From positions 1 to 23,605 of IMG/VR virus record IMGVR_UViG_3300047299_000035: a stretch of 23,605 nt of DNA; one strand, written 5' to 3'. Shown in pieces: positions 13,526 through 20,662 of this stretch. The notes under the pieces were generated by a model. It did no database searches. It was not told where the DNA came from and saw nothing but the letters and a program-made list of their open reading frames with translations. The translations under genes and the position numbers were made by a program. Position 1 is the stretch's first letter, and each line of letters starts with the position of its first letter. Source of the DNA: a virus.

Positions 13526-13963
13526 ATGTCTATGAATTGGGTTGCCGACATGGCATCAATGCACCAAAAGTTTGGTGTTAATCCTGTTGTACGAAACTTT
13601 GATAAAGAAAAAGCACGTGCATTTCTTGAATTTAGAATTCGATTCCTCCAAGAAGAACTTGATGAAATGCAAAAAGCGTTGAATCAGTTTGACGCTGGTG
13701 AGATTGATGGTACTAAAGCAGCCGATGATATTGTTGATGCAGCAATTGATCTATGTGTGGTTGCAATTGGTACACTAGATGCATATGATGTTAACTCATA
13801 TACTGCATGGAATCGTGTTTGGGAAAAGAACATGGAGAAAGAAGTAGGTATTAAAGCTTCTCGTCCTAATCCTCTTGGTCTACCAGATCTTATTAAACCA
13901 GAAGGTTGGACTGCACCTACTCACGCTGATAACACTGGAACTTTGAAAAAGGTATTCGAGTAA
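13526..13963 (+). CDS. MazG-like / PRA-PH nucleotide pyrophosphohydrolase
   Basis: A 145-residue all-alpha NTP pyrophosphatase of the MazG/phosphoribosyl-ATP pyrophosphohydrolase type. The metal-binding pattern is seen as an FLQEELDEMQKAL helix (residues about 39-51) followed by AADDIVDAAIDLCVVAIGT (about 65-83), the paired acidic helices that hold Mg2+. An N-terminal MHQKFG opens the domain. Substrates in this family range from dCTP and dUTP to (p)ppGpp. In an HMC phage a dCTP-removing enzyme (T4 gp56 role) is expected, and this is one of three candidates in the window. The ribosome site is AGGAG eight bases before the ATG. The TAATG overlap joins it to the AEP primase gene. Confidence 0.75.
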   Translation: MSMNWVADMASMHQKFGVNPVVRNFDKEKARAFLEFRIRFLQEELDEMQKALNQFDAGEIDGTKAADDIVDAAIDLCVVAIGTLDAYDVNSYTAWNRVWEKNMEKEVGIKASRPNPLGLPDLIKPEGWTAPTHADNTGTLKKVFE

Positions 13964-14925
13964 TGATTTCACTCACCGTCTTTAAATCGATCTTCGATAA
14001 TAAGACTGATACACGTGTTGACTTTGATTCTTTCGAAAAATTCGAAAAGTCTTTGTATCACCTATCAACGCTAAAGGGTTATAAGGCAAAGCGTGGTGAG
14101 TTTGCTAAAAACGCATCCCCACTTATTTCCCCTGCAATTTATAAACCAGATACAACCCGTGCAAACGCCAATGTTATCGAATGGGCTGGGTGGGCTGCGT
14201 TAGATGTTGATAATCATTCGTTCGATGGAGATCTTGAAAGTGAATTGGCTAGACTTTATCCTTCCACTTATTTCATTTGTTATTCTACTGCTAGCAGCAC
14301 TAGGGATACACCTAAGTTCCGTCTCGTATTCCCACTTACGCGTTCTGTTAAAGGAGACGAAATCCGTCATTTCTGGTTTGCCCTCAACAATGAATTTGGG
14401 ATGGTGGGAGATGGACAGACTAAGGATTTATCTAGAATGTATTACGTACCTGCGATATATCCTAATGCTCACAATTTTATTTTCACTCACGTCGGTGATT
14501 ACGTGGATGTCGATTCACTTCTTCTAAAACACAAATACGATGCTAACATTACTTCTACTAATTTTATTGATAGGTTGCCTCCTGAGATTCAAAAGGCTGT
14601 AGTAGAACATAGAAAAGAACAACTAGAAAAGTCAAAGCACGATATAACATGGAACTCGTATAAAGATTGTCCATTTGTAAATAAGCGTTTGATCAATGAT
14701 TATAAACAAATCGCTGGTGTTGATGGATCTGGTCGTTATTCTATGATCTATAAGATTATGACTTCAATTGCATGTAATGCAGTCAAACGTAAATATCCTA
14801 TCACTGAATATGAAATCGTCGATCTTGTTCGTGGATTGGATCGTGAGACATCAAACATATATGCTAAAAGACCTTTGAATGTAGAGGCATCTCGGGCTAT
14901 TGAATTTGCATATCGTAATACTTAA
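13963..14925 (+). CDS. Archaeo-eukaryotic-type primase (Prim-Pol / VirE_N-like)
   Basis: A 320-residue protein resembling AEP-superfamily Prim-Pol and VirE N-terminal domains rather than the T4 DnaG-type primase gp61. The metal motif I is WAALDVDNH (DVD at residues 81-83), followed by YFICYSTAS, then a conserved strand KFRLVFPLTR (118-127), and the DLSRMYYVPAIYPN box (155-168), typical of nucleotide-binding motif III in this group. The C-terminal part (about 200-320) is helical, like the PriCT or helicase-interacting domains of such primases. Position immediately after gp41 and a dNTP enzyme fits a priming role in the replisome. It would synthesise RNA or DNA primers; activity is inferred. 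The start overlaps the upstream stop (TAATG), with AAAGG nearby. Confidence 0.7.
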   Translation: MISLTVFKSIFDNKTDTRVDFDSFEKFEKSLYHLSTLKGYKAKRGEFAKNASPLISPAIYKPDTTRANANVIEWAGWAALDVDNHSFDGDLESELARLYPSTYFICYSTASSTRDTPKFRLVFPLTRSVKGDEIRHFWFALNNEFGMVGDGQTKDLSRMYYVPAIYPNAHNFIFTHVGDYVDVDSLLLKHKYDANITSTNFIDRLPPEIQKAVVEHRKEQLEKSKHDITWNSYKDCPFVNKRLINDYKQIAGVDGSGRYSMIYKIMTSIACNAVKRKYPITEYEIVDLVRGLDRETSNIYAKRPLNVEASRAIEFAYRNT

Positions 14926-14933
14926 GTATACAG

Positions 14934-14962
14934 TATACAATTATTCAAATTTGTGATATAAT
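14934..14962 (+). promoter_or_regulatory. Sigma70-like promoter for the base-modification region
   Basis: TATACA (14934-14939), 17 bp and TATAAT (14957-14962), with TTGTGA before the -10. Two GTATAC palindromes surround the -35. CTGGAGAT and ATG 14986 follow. The spacer is very like that of the 1729 promoter. Confidence 0.75.
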
Positions 14963-14985
14963 AGTACTATCTCTGGAGATATACA

Positions 14986-15594
14986 ATGAAAATATACGCA
15001 CCCGAAGTTATGGAACAGTTATCAGATATACGTATGACTGTCGATTTTAATAAAGAATATCAAGAAGATCTTTTTAAAATGACAGAGAATAACTGGAAAC
15101 AAGAAAAGAAACGTCGAGGAAAACGAGATTACGATACCGTAAAGATGCATACTGCTATGGGTCTTGGTTTTGAAAAAGTCTTATTGTCTCTTCCTTATTT
15201 TGGCGAAGTTAGTGAAATTGTAGAAGATGCGATGGAACTAAATTTTGTTGATCGTATGCGTGATTACAAATATTTGCTAGGTGAAGGATGTTTTGGACAA
15301 CAAAAAACTTTCAATCTAAAGTATCCTGGTTTACAATGGTATATTAGCTTTAGTCAACTAGAATCACTATTACGTAGTGCTCCATTTAATGAACATCTAA
15401 TGTTGGGTGGATACAAAGAAATTGGTCATTTGATTTATGAATATCGCCCGGCATTTTTAATGGATATGAAATCTGTTATTTCATACAATTCTAAGTATAT
15501 CACTAAAGCACCTAATAGCAAATACGATAGTTATATTTTTAATTGGCGCAAAGCCATAGAAGATGGCGTCTGCGTTAAACTTATTGAGGACTGA
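14986..15594 (+). CDS. Unknown protein heading the base-modification operon
   Basis: A 202-residue protein without a recognised family. The N-terminal region is charged and helical with a basic KQEKKRRGKRDYD patch (residues about 38-50). A glycine-rich helix HTAMGLGFEKVLLSL and a beta-rich middle (KTFNLKYPGLQWYISFSQL) follow. Near the end is FLMDMKSVISYNSKYI. The acidic residue in GFE, a later DRMRDYK and D-x-K in MDMK vaguely recall PD-(D/E)XK nucleases, but the spacing is not convincing. It has its own strong promoter and GGAG site. It leads directly into DUF1599-gp42, so a function in nucleotide or DNA modification, or in host takeover, is a reasonable guess only. Confidence 0.55.
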   Translation: MKIYAPEVMEQLSDIRMTVDFNKEYQEDLFKMTENNWKQEKKRRGKRDYDTVKMHTAMGLGFEKVLLSLPYFGEVSEIVEDAMELNFVDRMRDYKYLLGEGCFGQQKTFNLKYPGLQWYISFSQLESLLRSAPFNEHLMLGGYKEIGHLIYEYRPAFLMDMKSVISYNSKYITKAPNSKYDSYIFNWRKAIEDGVCVKLIED

Positions 15595-15595
15595 A

Positions 15596-16054
15596 ATGAA
15601 CCAAGCAAAACAATACACCCGCAAATCCGCAAACATTCTGCTTGAAGCAGCTGAACTTCAAGAACGTAAAGGCCAAGATTATCAAAATCCATTGAGCCGA
15701 GTACGCCAAGCAGATCATTATCCGCGTGGCGTATATACTATTCTAGACACGATTAATGGTAAGATGCTTCGTATGTATTCTGTATTGGAAACTATGGAGC
15801 AAGGTGGTAAAATTAATTTTGAATCGGTTGAAGATTCTGCTATTGACATGATTAACTATGCATCATTCCTTGTTGCATATATGCGTGGTCAAATCGATGG
15901 ACAGACACCCGATAAAGATATTTTTAATCGCCGCCTAAGTGCAGACACTATTCAAAGTGCATTGATTCCATCTGACTTTCAACCAGAGAAAAAAGCAACC
16001 CTTAATGCACGCCACTTTACAGATATTGTAGCCCAAGCAAGAAACGCAGAATGA
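15596..16054 (+). CDS. DUF1599-like (nucleotide modification associated) protein
   Basis: A 152-residue protein starting at ATG 15596, chosen because GAGGA lies about eight bases before it and it begins just after the previous stop; an upstream in-frame ATG at 15563 would overlap that gene. The pattern RKGQDYQNPLSRVRQAD, then a middle helix LDTINGKMLRMYSVLETM, and ESVEDSAIDMINYASFLVAYM (EDSxxDxxNY) matches the DUF1599 'nucleotide modification associated domain 1' type, related to MazG-like all-alpha folds. The EDSxxD motif would bind metal. The C-terminal 50 residues are extra. It overlaps gp42 by ATGA. A role in removing or preparing nucleotides for the modified-base pathway is likely but unproven. 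Confidence 0.6.
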   Translation: MNQAKQYTRKSANILLEAAELQERKGQDYQNPLSRVRQADHYPRGVYTILDTINGKMLRMYSVLETMEQGGKINFESVEDSAIDMINYASFLVAYMRGQIDGQTPDKDIFNRRLSADTIQSALIPSDFQPEKKATLNARHFTDIVAQARNAE

Positions 16055-16812
16055 TGTCAACATACGACTATAACAATATGAAAACTGTTCACGATATTCG
16101 TCAGGAATTTGCTCGTCTTTACAAAGAAAAGAAGTTTGTAACCGATAAATCAGGTGTAAAAACACTTGAAATCATGGGCGCAAGTTTCTGGGCTAATTCG
16201 CCTTTGATCTTTGGCGCAGTCAATGAAGACTATGTGCAGCGTGAACTCGATTGGTATAAATCACAATCGTTAAATGTCAACGATATTCCAGGTGGACCAC
16301 CACAGATCTGGAAACAAGTTGCTGATAAAGATGGTATGATTAACTCCAACTATGGTTGGTGTATTTTCTCTGAAGAAAATAATCATCAGTTTGCTCATGT
16401 AGTTACTGAACTTGAAGAACGCCCAGATTCACGTCGTGCAACCATGATTTACACACGTCCAACTATGTGGGGTGATCACAATAAGAATGGCCGTTCAGAT
16501 TTTATGTGCACAAATAGTGTTCAATATATGATTCGCAATGATCGTGTATATGCTATTGTACAAATGCGAAGTAATGATGCTTGGGCTGGTTATCGTAATG
16601 ACTATGCTTGGCAAAAGTATGTTCTTGAAGAAGTTCGTAATGAACTTCAATATCGTGGTAAGTACTACACTACTGGCGAAATCTTTTGGAATGTAGGTTC
16701 ACTTCATGTGTATGAACGTCAATTCTATTTGATTGATCATTACATTAAGACTCGTGAATTATCTATCACTAAGGAAAAATATGACCAGCTCTATGGACAA
16801 ACGACTGTCTAA
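16051..16812 (+). CDS. 42: dCMP hydroxymethylase (gp42)
   Basis: A 253-residue homologue of T4 gp42, which adds hydroxymethyl from methylene-tetrahydrofolate to dCMP. Blocks nearly identical to T4: VKTLEIMGASFWANSPLIFG, then YVQRELDWYKSQSL, DIPGGPPQIWKQVA, INSNYGWCIFSE, MIYTRPTMW, SDFMCTNSVQYMIR and WNVGSLHVYERQFYLIDH. The catalytic cysteine is C153. The residue that distinguishes dCMP enzymes from thymidylate synthase (Asn in ThyA, Asp in T4 gp42) is D184 in YRNDYAW, arguing against ThyA. The product implies that phage DNA contains 5-hydroxymethylcytosine. The start may be either ATG of the ATGATG at 16051/16054. It overlaps its neighbours on both sides. Confidence 0.93.
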   Translation: MMSTYDYNNMKTVHDIRQEFARLYKEKKFVTDKSGVKTLEIMGASFWANSPLIFGAVNEDYVQRELDWYKSQSLNVNDIPGGPPQIWKQVADKDGMINSNYGWCIFSEENNHQFAHVVTELEERPDSRRATMIYTRPTMWGDHNKNGRSDFMCTNSVQYMIRNDRVYAIVQMRSNDAWAGYRNDYAWQKYVLEEVRNELQYRGKYYTTGEIFWNVGSLHVYERQFYLIDHYIKTRELSITKEKYDQLYGQTTV

Positions 16813-17248
16813 ATGGGATAAGCGATACATTGAATTGGCAAAACAAATTTCTACTTGGAGTAAAGATCCAAGTAGAAAGATTGGTGCGGTTGCTGTAGGT
16901 TCTAAAGGTCAGATTCTATCGCAAGGATATAACGGTTTTCCACGTGGAATCCTTGACCTACAAGAACGATATGATAACCGTGAAGTAAAATATAAGCATG
17001 TTGTACATGCAGAAATGAATGTAATCTATAATGCAACGTTCAGCGGCGTTTCTCTTGATGGTGCTTCTCTTTTTGTATACGGTCTCCCAGTGTGCAACGA
17101 ATGCGCAAAGGGAATTATCCAGGTTGGTATAGAACGAGTTGTCATATATACAGATGAGCTTGTGCCAACGATTTGGACAGATGCTTTTAATTTGACTTGG
17201 GAAATGTTTAAAGAAGCCGGTGTAAAATGCAATTGGATTCAAACATGA
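16781..17248 (+). CDS. dCMP deaminase family zinc enzyme
   Basis: A 155-residue deoxycytidylate deaminase-type protein, converting dCMP to dUMP for dTMP synthesis. Zinc ligands are H76 in HAEMN, with catalytic E78, and C105/C108 in LPVCNECAKG. The substrate-side motif SRKIGAVAVGSKGQILSQGY then NGFPRG is typical. The ATG at 16781 is chosen because AAGGA lies six bases upstream; it overlaps gp42 by 32 bases, and a further in-frame ATG lies at 16793. At 155 residues it is shorter than T4 Cd (193). In an HMC phage it competes with gp42 for dCMP and balances the T and HMC pools. Confidence 0.85.
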   Translation: MTSSMDKRLSKWDKRYIELAKQISTWSKDPSRKIGAVAVGSKGQILSQGYNGFPRGILDLQERYDNREVKYKHVVHAEMNVIYNATFSGVSLDGASLFVYGLPVCNECAKGIIQVGIERVVIYTDELVPTIWTDAFNLTWEMFKEAGVKCNWIQT

Positions 17249-17427
17249 AATGTTATTGCTATACATGCAAGAGTAAAGAAGTAGACGAAAGAGGATTTTC
17301 TCCTGTGATGTATACCTTTATTGTATGTCCTGAATGTGGTAATAAACGTTGTCCAAAGTCTACAGATCATAATTTCAAATGCACAAATAGCAACGAACCT
17401 GGACAAGAAGGAAGTAGATATAAATGA
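17245..17427 (+). CDS. 60-residue zinc-ribbon protein
   Basis: A small Cys-rich protein with two C-x-C/C-x2-C knuckles (CYCYTCKSKEV and VCPECGNKRC), compatible with a zinc ribbon. The tail CPKSTDHNFKCTNSNEPGQE is of a kind I recall from other phage mini-proteins. The ATG overlaps the deaminase stop (ATGA) and the stop overlaps the glucosyltransferase start, so it belongs to the modification operon. It may bind DNA, RNA or a protein partner. The specific role is unknown. Confidence 0.6.
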   Translation: MKCYCYTCKSKEVDERGFSPVMYTFIVCPECGNKRCPKSTDHNFKCTNSNEPGQEGSRYK

Positions 17428-18629
17428 AAATAGCAATTATCATGGGCCGTGGCATCGAAGGATGTGGTGTTACTAAGTTTACTGTTGAACAAACAAAATG
17501 GATGGCAAAGAATAGTCATGATTTTATTGTATTTTCTTCTAAAGATAAATCGTGGACTCGTAAGAATGCCCATGACGTTTCAAATGTAGTGCAACTTAAG
17601 TTTGCAAAGCAAGAAGAAATGAATAAACTAATTGAAGGTTGTAATAAATCCGATGTAGTTATTATCAATAGTCTTCCTTCACTTAGTCATCCCGAAGAAG
17701 CAATCAATCAGTTCAAACGAGCTCTTGAAGAAATTCAAAAACCAATTGTTCTAGTTCAACACGATCATTCATCTTTATCGATTAAGCGTAATGCTGCTAT
17801 TGAAGAAGCTGTAAAACGTGCTAATATTCTATTTGGTCATAGTGATACAAACGACTTTGCAAAATACGTTGGCGAAGTTACCGGTGGAGGTGGACTTGCT
17901 GGATTCTTTGGTGACGATGAATCAAAGACTATATTGAACTTCCAGCCGGGCATTGACTTTGATTCTATTCGTGCTAAGTATTGGCTTGATATCGATCAGA
18001 CTCGTCCATTAGAACACAAATGGATTGGCCGTACCACAAGTTGGAAAGGCTATGTTCAGATGTTTAAATTCCATAATGAATTCTTACGTCCTGGTGGTTA
18101 TATCACTACATTTGAAGGGATTGAAAAGTCTCCAGCTTATCTAGATTTTAGAAAGCTTTCTGAATTTCATGGAATGATTGATAAAGATATCAATACCATT
18201 TCACTTGAAAAAGATCAACCAGCATATGTGTTTGGTCCTTATATCAATGAACAAATGCTGTATAGAATGGCTTCAACTGGATTTGGTTATCAATTGTCTA
18301 TTCTAGATGAACGATTTATTCAACGATCTATTGAATACACTCACTGTGAATTGGCTGCTGTTGGTGTAGTACCAGTCTTCCGTAAGTTATATGGTGAACG
18401 TTGTACACACCGCAAATATGGTGATAAACTAATCAATTGCAAGAATACTGGAACGATTTGGTTAGATGATACTAACATGCAACCAGCTTATGATTTGGTC
18501 AACAAACTAACCAAAGATAAAGTCATGCGAAACGAATATCGTGAAATGGCATTTGAGTTCTATAAAGAACATCAAGATTCACAATATACATTTGCTGAAA
18601 TGATGAAACTTATTCAAGATAATTTATGA
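17424..18629 (+). CDS. agt: DNA alpha-glucosyltransferase homologue (T4 AGT family)
   Basis: A 401-residue protein that matches T4 alpha-glucosyltransferase (400 residues) along its length. AGT transfers glucose from UDP-glucose to 5-hydroxymethylcytosine in DNA and protects against restriction. Corresponding blocks include GRGIEGCGVTKFTVEQ (T4 ARGLEGCGVTKFSLEQ), VQHDHSSLSIKRN (T4 YQHDHSVLSLRRN), WIGRTTSWKGYVQMFKFH, STGFGYQLSILDERFIQRS with the following EYTHCELAAVG, and EFYKEHQDS. The GT-B fold donor-site residues in the GFGYQLS and EYTH segments are kept. It follows the zinc ribbon and overlaps UDP-glucose dehydrogenase by ATGA, which may mean a different donor sugar. AAGGAAG lies before the ATG. 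Confidence 0.9.
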   Translation: MKIAIIMGRGIEGCGVTKFTVEQTKWMAKNSHDFIVFSSKDKSWTRKNAHDVSNVVQLKFAKQEEMNKLIEGCNKSDVVIINSLPSLSHPEEAINQFKRALEEIQKPIVLVQHDHSSLSIKRNAAIEEAVKRANILFGHSDTNDFAKYVGEVTGGGGLAGFFGDDESKTILNFQPGIDFDSIRAKYWLDIDQTRPLEHKWIGRTTSWKGYVQMFKFHNEFLRPGGYITTFEGIEKSPAYLDFRKLSEFHGMIDKDINTISLEKDQPAYVFGPYINEQMLYRMASTGFGYQLSILDERFIQRSIEYTHCELAAVGVVPVFRKLYGERCTHRKYGDKLINCKNTGTIWLDDTNMQPAYDLVNKLTKDKVMRNEYREMAFEFYKEHQDSQYTFAEMMKLIQDNL

Positions 18630-19420
18630 ACATTTGTATAGTTGGTCATGGCGTTGTTGGTAAAGCTGTACAACATGGTTTTACTAATAATTTGACACAT
18701 CTATATGTTGTAGATCCTCAATATGATACACACATAGATTCGTTGTATGATCTATTCAAACCTGATTTAGTTTTCGTATGTGTTCCAACGCCAACTACAG
18801 AAGATGGAATAGACTCTTCTACGATTGAAAGTGTGCTAAAGCAAATTAGTTTGCGTGAACATAAACCAATAGTCGTAGTTAAGTCTACTATCACTCCTGA
18901 TGTGTGTGATAGACTCTCAACAATATACCCACGTGTTGTATATAACCCTGAATTTCTGACTGAAGCAAATGCTATAAATGATTTTGTTAATCCGGATTTT
19001 ATTTTATTAGGTGGAGAAACGAAGGATGTATTAGAAGTTGCTGAAGCATACTCACAGTATTCTTTATGTAACCCATGTCCAGTTTATATGGTTGATGAAA
19101 AAACTGCATGTTTAGTTAAATACACTTTGAATAGTTTTCTTGCAACTAAGGTTGTATTTTTTAACCAGATGTATGACATATATAAAAAGTCTGGCGCAGA
19201 TATTACTTGGGAAAAATTTATAAAGATCATATCTATGGATGACCGAATTGGTGATACTCATATGGTTGTTCCAGGTAAAGATGGTATGCGTGGATTTGGA
19301 GGCATGTGCTTTCCAAAAGACACTAAAGCTATTATTCATTATGCTAAAACAGTGGGTGCACCATTTAGTATTCTTGAAGAAGTCGTTGACATAAATTATA
19401 AATTGCGAGATATGAAATGA
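18626..19420 (+). CDS. UDP-glucose/GDP-mannose dehydrogenase, short phage form
   Basis: A 264-residue NAD-dependent sugar-nucleotide dehydrogenase; the typical reaction is UDP-glucose to UDP-glucuronate. NAD-binding GHGVVG (residues 7-12), then VCVPTP, VVVKSTITP, the family signature YNPEFLTEANAINDF (106-120), VKYTLNSFLATKVVFFNQ (164-181) and the catalytic cysteine C228 in GGMCFPKD. The usual C-terminal UDP-binding domain (total 390-450 residues) is absent, so only the NAD and central dimerisation domains are present; short forms occur in other phages. It sits between the DNA glucosyltransferase and the C5-methyltransferase homologue, with ATGA overlaps on both sides, suggesting a role in DNA glycosylation. 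Exact sugar substrate uncertain. Confidence 0.85.
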   Translation: MNICIVGHGVVGKAVQHGFTNNLTHLYVVDPQYDTHIDSLYDLFKPDLVFVCVPTPTTEDGIDSSTIESVLKQISLREHKPIVVVKSTITPDVCDRLSTIYPRVVYNPEFLTEANAINDFVNPDFILLGGETKDVLEVAEAYSQYSLCNPCPVYMVDEKTACLVKYTLNSFLATKVVFFNQMYDIYKKSGADITWEKFIKIISMDDRIGDTHMVVPGKDGMRGFGGMCFPKDTKAIIHYAKTVGAPFSILEEVVDINYKLRDMK

Positions 19421-20601
19421 AACATGCATCTATTGTACCATTGATTGGTGGAGAAACTCTTGGACAAATTAACGCTTTTGGCACAAAGCCTGATTACTTA
19501 CTTTCGTACACCCCCTTTTCTAATAATGATTCGCACTTGGTTAATTACCTTAAAGACGTTCCTTACATCTTACTCGACCAAGGCGGAAAGCATCCTGGGT
19601 ACGTTGATATTGTTAATGCTGTGTGCCCTTGTGCTGGTCTCAGCTCTTTATCTCCGTCGGCAAGCTCAGATTCTGCTGTTAACGACTGGATGATGATCAC
19701 TGCAAAATATGTACTTGAGGAAATGAAACCTCAAGTATTTTGGGGAGAGAATGCTCCTCGATTTGCAGGTGAAATGGGTAAACCTATTGTCGCAAAATTA
19801 CATAAACTAGCACGTGAAAATGGATATACTATGTCCATTTATAGGACTAAGTCCCTATTACATGGACTAAGTCAAGTTAGAGAACGATCTTTCTATTTCT
19901 TTTGGAAAGGTGATAAAGTTCCCGTATTCAAGTACTTTGACGAGTATCGTATCAGTATTGAAGATCAGATTAACTTAGTCAAACCTGAATCTACGCAACA
20001 AGAAGTGACTAATAAGAAGATTCCAAGTAAAGACGATCCTTACTATCGCTATGTTCTTGAGGTTATGCATAAGGGGATTAGTCATTCCGAATTCCAGAAA
20101 ACTCTAACAAAGTCTGCCGATGCAATGCATTATATTGAAGAGAATGGCCATAACTATCGTATGTTGAAACCATTCTTTGAGAAAGAAGGTTATACAAAAC
20201 TAGCAGATAAAATGGAAGCAATTCAGGCAAAACTTGATGCTGGTGGAAACATCATGAGGCGTGCTTCTTATATTCCAAAGGACTATATTGGAGCTTTCGT
20301 TGGACATCTTCCTGTGTCCATGACCCATCATTCTGAAGATCGATACTTGACTTATCGTGAATGTATGACTATTATGGGTTTACCTCAGGACTTTGAGTTA
20401 TTGAATCCTGCAAAAAACTTAAATCATGTATGCCAAAACGTGCCAGTCCATACTGCAACTGATATGGCTATGGAGATTAAAGCCACATTAGAGGGTAGAC
20501 GTGATATGATGAATAGTACATTGATGTATCAGTTCAATCCACAGAAAACCTACGAACTACGAGATCCAGAAGAGTTAAGTAGTTTAGAATCGTTCATGTA
20601 A
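19417..20601 (+). CDS. C5-cytosine methyltransferase homologue with atypical motif I
   Basis: A 394-residue protein of the Dcm/C5-methyltransferase type. Catalytic motif IV is CPCAGLSSLS (C72), motif VI is ENAP (111-114) and motif VIII is QVRERSFYF (153-161). Late segments such as YLTYRECMTIMGLPQDFELL and CQNVPVHTA fit motifs IX and X. The AdoMet-binding motif I is poorly conserved: instead of F-x-G-x-G-G the N-terminus reads SIVPLIGGETLGQ. The roughly 100-residue insert (about 180-300) may be the target-recognition domain. It ends the modification operon at a strong terminator. In a phage with HMC, the C5 position of cytosine should already be blocked, so its substrate or activity may differ from plain methylation. 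Confidence 0.75.
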   Translation: MKHASIVPLIGGETLGQINAFGTKPDYLLSYTPFSNNDSHLVNYLKDVPYILLDQGGKHPGYVDIVNAVCPCAGLSSLSPSASSDSAVNDWMMITAKYVLEEMKPQVFWGENAPRFAGEMGKPIVAKLHKLARENGYTMSIYRTKSLLHGLSQVRERSFYFFWKGDKVPVFKYFDEYRISIEDQINLVKPESTQQEVTNKKIPSKDDPYYRYVLEVMHKGISHSEFQKTLTKSADAMHYIEENGHNYRMLKPFFEKEGYTKLADKMEAIQAKLDAGGNIMRRASYIPKDYIGAFVGHLPVSMTHHSEDRYLTYRECMTIMGLPQDFELLNPAKNLNHVCQNVPVHTATDMAMEIKATLEGRRDMMNSTLMYQFNPQKTYELRDPEELSSLESFM

Positions 20602-20603
20602 TC

Positions 20604-20626
20604 ATCGCCCTTCGGGGCGATTTCTA
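20604..20626 (+). terminator. Rho-independent terminator with UUCG loop
   Basis: ATCGCCC (20604-20610) pairs with GGGCGAT (20615-20621) across a TTCG tetraloop, followed by a T-rich stretch. It separates the modification operon from the late genes. Confidence 0.85.
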
Positions 20627-20628
20627 TT

Positions 20629-20636
20629 TATAAATA
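20629..20636 (+). promoter_or_regulatory. T4-type late promoter
   Basis: An exact TATAAATA (T4 late -10 consensus) directly after the terminator and 27 bases before the next start, whose ribosome site is TGGAG. Position and context strongly support late, virion-related expression of the three genes that follow. Confidence 0.75.
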
Positions 20637-20662
20637 TAAGTAGATTTATTAATGGAGATTCT

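Noticed and set aside
16051-16812. Thymidylate synthase ThyA
   Set aside because: The diagnostic Asn of ThyA is Asp (D184) and the blocks match T4 dCMP hydroxymethylase much more closely.
17424-18629. Generic cell-surface glycosyltransferase
   Set aside because: Full-length correspondence with T4 AGT and location next to gp42 favour a DNA glycosyltransferase.
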